Of a stretch of DNA of 64,000 nucleotides, positions 60,803 to 64,000 are shown piece after piece. The DNA lies in the NCBI GenBank assembly GCA_007922225.1, contig ML679946.1, positions 89,928,407 to 89,992,406 of the forward strand, written 5' to 3'. A program made the position numbers and the translations under genes. The notes beneath the pieces are model-generated. The model was not told the origin of the DNA. It made no database searches and saw only the letters and a list, made by a program, of their open reading frames with translations. The stretch is from Emydura subglobosa. Its lineage: Eukaryota > Chordata > Testudines > Chelidae. Within the stretch, counting starts at the first letter, position 1. The number at the start of each line of letters is the position of its first letter.

Positions 60803-61440
60803 GAATCATAGGGCTGGAAGGGACCTTGAAAGATCATCTAGTTCAGTGCCCTGCACTTATGGCAGGGCTAAGTAACATCAGACTATCCCTGACAGGTGTT
60901 TGTCTAACCTGCTCTTAAAAATCTCCAATAATGGAGATTCCACAACCTCCTCAGGCAATTTATTTCAGTGATTAACCACCCTGAGAGTTAGGAAGTTTTT
61001 CCTAATGTCTAGTTTAAACTTTCCTTGCTGCAGTTTGAGCCCATTGCTTCTTGTCCTGTCCTCAGAGGTTAACAAGAACAATTTTTCTCCCTCCTCCATG
61101 TAACAACCTTTTATGTACTTGAAAGCTGTCATCATGTCCCCTCTCAGTCATCTCATCTCCAGGCTAAACAAACCCAGTTCTTTCAGTCTTGCTTCATAGC
61201 TCATGTTTTCTAGACCTTTAATCATTTTTGGTGCTCTTCTCTGGACCTTCTCCAATTTGTCCACATTTTTCCTTAAATGTGGCACCCAGACCTGGACACA
61301 ATACTCCAGTTGAGGCCTAATCAGCACAGAGCAGAGTGGAAGAATTACTACTCCTGTCTTACTTACAACACTCCTGCTAATACAGCCCAGAATCATGTTC
61401 CCTTTTTTTTTTGTTTGCAAACTGTTGACTCATATTTAGC
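60803..61440 (-). mobile_element. CR1 LINE 3' end, about 640 bp
   Basis: TAGAATCATAGGGCTGGAAG and GATCATCTAGTTCAGTGCCC mark the 3' terminus. The minus-strand frame encodes [40 protein letters not shown] and DKLEKVQRRAPKMIKGLENM, the CR1 RT C-terminal tail. It ends about 150 bp from the FAM91A1 CpG island. Confidence 0.88.
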
Positions 61441-62182
61441 TTGTGACCCACTATGACTCCCCCCCCCCAATCCCTTTCCCCAGTACTCCTTCCTAGGCAG
61501 TCACTTCCCATTTTTAGTGTGCAGGTAGGAATGACACAGCAGGGTGACAGCTTGGGGCAAGCCAGGATCAGGGGAGGCTGAAGCGGTTCGGGGCAGCAGA
61601 GGGTCGCAGGCAGGGCACCAGGGAGTGTAGCCCCATGGGGGCTGGGCAGGAAGGTGTTGGCGCTGTGAGGTGGGGCACTTGGGGGTAGGGGGATCGGGCC
61701 GGAGGCGGCACTGCGGGCTGGAGCGGGGATGCTGCACCGGGCACAGAGAACGCGGGGGTGGCACGAGCCTGGCCGGGCGTGGGACGGGAGCGCTGGGTCC
61801 AAGTCCGCGCTAGGCCCTGATAACGGCACCAGTCGCTCGAGTCTCGGGCCGCCGCGTGCCCCAGCGCCCCGCCCTGTATCATGGAGACCGCCCCGCCCCG
61901 CCCCGCCGTCGAACCGCGGCCCAGGAGCGCCACCGCCAAGCGGCAGCACGGCGCCGGGGCCCGTAAGCAGCACTGCAAGAGGAGCGTGGAGAGCTGGGGC
62001 GGGACACGCGGGCAGGAGGAGAGGCCGGAGCTCCTCACACACTTGCCTGCCGCAGGGTCACACGCTGCCAGTGCGCATGAGCAGCCCCTCCCCCCTCAAG
62101 GGCCGGTTCCGCCTTTGCTACGGGGCGCTACGAGCTCGGGGGCGGGGGGCATCCGCCGGAGCCTTTCTCGAGCCCAAGTGCA

Positions 62183-62236
62183 GGAAGTGACGTCAGGCCG
62201 GGGTGGCGCTTCCGGAGGGGGGCGTAACGCGGAAGT
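62183..62236 (+). promoter_or_regulatory. FAM91A1 promoter ETS-CRE cluster
   Basis: AGGAAGTGACGTCA combines an ETS core (GGAAGT, 62183-62188) with a perfect 8-bp CRE palindrome (TGACGTCA, 62188-62195). Two more ETS-type cores follow (TTCCGG at about 62210-62215, GGAAGT at 62231-62236). No TATA box is seen. The cluster lies 150-200 bp upstream of the FAM91A1 ATG, a typical housekeeping promoter layout. Confidence 0.6.
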
Positions 62237-62384
62237 GTGGCTTGTGCGCCCTGTGCCGGCGGGGGGCGATCCGAGCGAAGTATCGGCGGAGGTTACGCGG
62301 CGGGGGGAGGAGTCTGCCCCGGTGCGCCCCCCGGCGGCGGGGCTGTGAGGAGCGGGCGGGCGCGGCCCGTCCCGGCCCCTCGCC

Positions 62385-62456
62385 ATGAACATAGACGTGG
62401 AGTTCCACATCCGCCACAATTACCCCTGGGCCCGCCTGCCTGCCAGCGTCCGACAG
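62385..62456 (+). CDS. FAM91A1: FAM91A1 coding exon 1
   Basis: 24 codons, MNIDVEFHIRHNYPW then ARLPASVRQ, ending in phase 0 at a GTACCG donor. The first 15 residues are identical to human FAM91A1. FAM91A1 is a cytosolic/Golgi protein that works with TBC1D23 and golgins in tethering endosome-derived vesicles at the trans-Golgi (family knowledge). The ATG has a purine at -3. Only this exon is in the window: nothing resembling exon 2 occurs in 62457-64000. The exon sits in a CpG island, as expected of a broadly expressed gene. Confidence 0.94.
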
Positions 62457-64000
62457 GTACCGGCAGGGGGGAGGGGGGCAGCCGGGTCGGGCCAGGCCAG
62501 GCCAGGCCGGTACCGTACCCACCCCCCTCCCGCCAGCGTCCCACCGGTACCGGCCCGGGGGGAGGGGTGACAGCACCAAAGCTCCATCAGCCCGGGCACC
62601 AGCCTCCCTGTTCCCACACGGTGGGATAGTGGCTATGGACAGCGCTGACCCTTCTGCCAGCGCTACACGGCTACTGGCACGGCAGGGAGGGATCGTCAGC
62701 CACCCCCGGTGCTGGGCTGCTGGTGTCAGGTAGAGGCATTGGGAGCCTTGTGAGAAGGGGAAGGTGGAGAAAGCATCTTCCTGCCTTCCAGTGCCAGGTA
62801 GGGATTAAGGGGGCAACACCATTCCCTTCTCTCCGACCTCAGCCGCCCCTTCCAGTGGCTCCAGCAGTCCCTTTATCAGGCCTTCTTGCTATGCCTCCAA
62901 CTGGGGAGGGGGGGGGGGGACTTGCCCACTTCTGTCATCTTCCTGTCCATGGTGCTCCATCACCTATCTTCATCTTCCCCATGAAAGGAACTCCCTGTGC
63001 CCCCATCACCTACCTTTGCCCCTTCATCTCCCCCATTGGTATCTACCTTTGTTTCCTGTGCCATACAGAACCAACACATCCTCCCTTCTCCATCACCTCT
63101 AGCAGCAGCCTTGGTGGTTCTGTCACCTTCAGGTCCTTGGCAAGTGGTAACTGAGGCCCTCATCCTTTTGGGACTATCTCATCTGCCTCCTGGCTTGATG
63201 TTGGGGAGCTGGGGCTTATCAGACAGACTCTAGAGCAGTGTTTCCCAGTGACCAGTCTGTGGCCTGGTGCCACTCTCTGAGACCTCCCTGACACAATTTG
63301 ACACAATTTAGGAAGGCAGTAAGCCAGTTCCTGGCATCATAAAGGTTGAGAAACACTGCTCTAGAGCAGCATGTGAAAAAACTGCTGTATTCAAGCATAT
63401 GGCCTTTTTGCTGTAAGTGTCCTGTTAACAGCATGTGCTTCTAAAACATCTCAGCAAGGAACCAAATGAGAGAGAGATACTGTCCTGTCTCCATCTCTTC
63501 CTGTGTGGTGCTTGAACACTAGATGGTCCTGGAAAGCACAGGTGGTTGTGGCACCTGTTAGTCTAAGATGAACAATCATAACGTGGGGATGTGATTCATA
63601 GTGAAGCTTTAAGCGACTAGGGAGTATTTTCTGGGGAAGGACAGATCCAGGGGAGAACGCCATGGTCAATGCTGTACTGTATATACTAAACCTGGAGAGA
63701 TTTCAAGAATTAAGGATTATGCTGTCTAATTTTCAGCAATAAGGGAAATGTCACAATAAGTGTTAATGAAAATGAAAACCCCATGAAATTTTGATGAGTG
63801 CCAGGTTTAATGGGCTTCTGACATCCCAGGTGATACTTTGTTTCAAGTCAAGAAGGAAAGTCTCTTTTGATCTTAGGAGTCTTATGCTTCTTCAAAGCAG
63901 AAACTGAAAAATAATTCCTGCTCTTACACAGAAGAAGGGTAAAAGTGTTGAAAGAAAGATAAGCATTGACTATAGATCCTGGTATATGAATTAATTGAGT
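62457..64000 (+). other. Start of FAM91A1 intron 1
   Basis: GC-rich at its beginning, then ordinary sequence. It contains a 123-bp hAT MITE (63236-63358) and a short Penelope-tail-like fragment near 63539-63568. No exon is seen. Confidence 0.8.
63236..63358. mobile_element. hAT-type MITE, 123 bp, 8-bp TSD
   Basis: Ends CAGTGTTTCCCAGTGACC and, reverse-complemented, CAGTGTTTCTCAACCTTTATG; flanked by perfect CTCTAGAG duplications (63228-63235 and 63359-63366). In FAM91A1 intron 1. Confidence 0.85.

Larger units (their letters stand above)
47364..61600. other. Intergenic region between ANXA13 and FAM91A1
   Basis: About 14 kb with no host exon I can recognise. It contains two Gypsy remnants, CR1 pieces, MITEs and unidentified AT-rich sequence (54.5-55.8, 57.7-58.9 and 59.2-60.8 kb show nothing). 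A short imperfect tandem (CATGCAGGCCA units) lies near 60376-60418. Confidence 0.75.
61600..62600. promoter_or_regulatory. CpG island at the FAM91A1 5' end
   Basis: About 1 kb of GC-rich, CpG-dense sequence that spans the FAM91A1 start, in strong contrast to the AT-rich flanks. The many long open frames in it on both strands follow from the base composition and resemble no protein I know. Edges are by eye. Confidence 0.8.

Noticed and set aside
61377..62629. Many long open frames on both strands, up to 221 codons
   Set aside because: They lie in the CpG island, are Pro/Arg/Gly/Ala-rich, overlap in all frames and match nothing I know; GC content removes stops by chance.
62457..64000. Search for FAM91A1 exon 2
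   Set aside because: No frame resembling the conserved continuation after SVRQ was found.
1..64000. CRISPR arrays, operons, prophage
   Set aside because: None seen; the sequence is vertebrate with spliced genes and LINE/MITE repeats.

Overview
This is vertebrate nuclear DNA from a non-avian sauropsid, most probably a turtle (a crocodilian is the main alternative). The gene order KLHL38 - ANXA13 - FAM91A1 is the conserved amniote block found on human 8q24.13. The repeats are CR1 LINEs, a Penelope-like element with a GIY-YIG nuclease, a Ty3/Gypsy element, many hAT-like MITEs and old MIR-type SINEs. No bacterial feature, operon or CRISPR array is present.

Layout. (1) 1-6743: the 5' two thirds of KLHL38 on the minus strand. 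The large first coding exon (5337-6686) and the 106-bp second exon (2108-2213) are present; the last exon lies beyond base 1. (2) 6744-12080: gene-free spacer. (3) 12083-47363: complete ANXA13 (annexin A13), minus strand, 11 coding exons. Their sum is 951 bp, that is 316 codons plus stop, the same length as the short human isoform. All splice sites are GT-AG and all phases join. The first coding exon is only 15 bp (MGNFH) and lies 17 kb upstream of the second; it keeps the N-myristoylation start Met-Gly-Asn. A TATA-like box and an HNF1-like site lie just upstream of it. (4) 47364-61500: intergenic DNA dominated by retroelements, including a decayed Gypsy element (49860-54489) whose integrase lies upstream of its reverse transcriptase. 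(5) 61600-62600: a CpG island with an ETS-CRE promoter cluster and the first coding exon of FAM91A1 (62385-62456, plus strand); the rest of that gene lies to the right of the window.

The three genes are not an operon and share no obvious pathway: KLHL38 is a muscle-associated BTB-Kelch protein, ANXA13 a Ca2+-dependent membrane-binding annexin of gut and kidney epithelium, and FAM91A1 a Golgi-endosome trafficking adaptor. I found no wholly new system. The points most worth a second look are the Gmr1-like gene order of the Gypsy element, the ANXA13 micro-exon with its promoter and changed N-terminus, a competing splice acceptor in ANXA13, hAT insertions with identical 8-bp target duplications (one 76 bp from an exon), and MITEs that share an AT-rich-end/GC-rich-core design.
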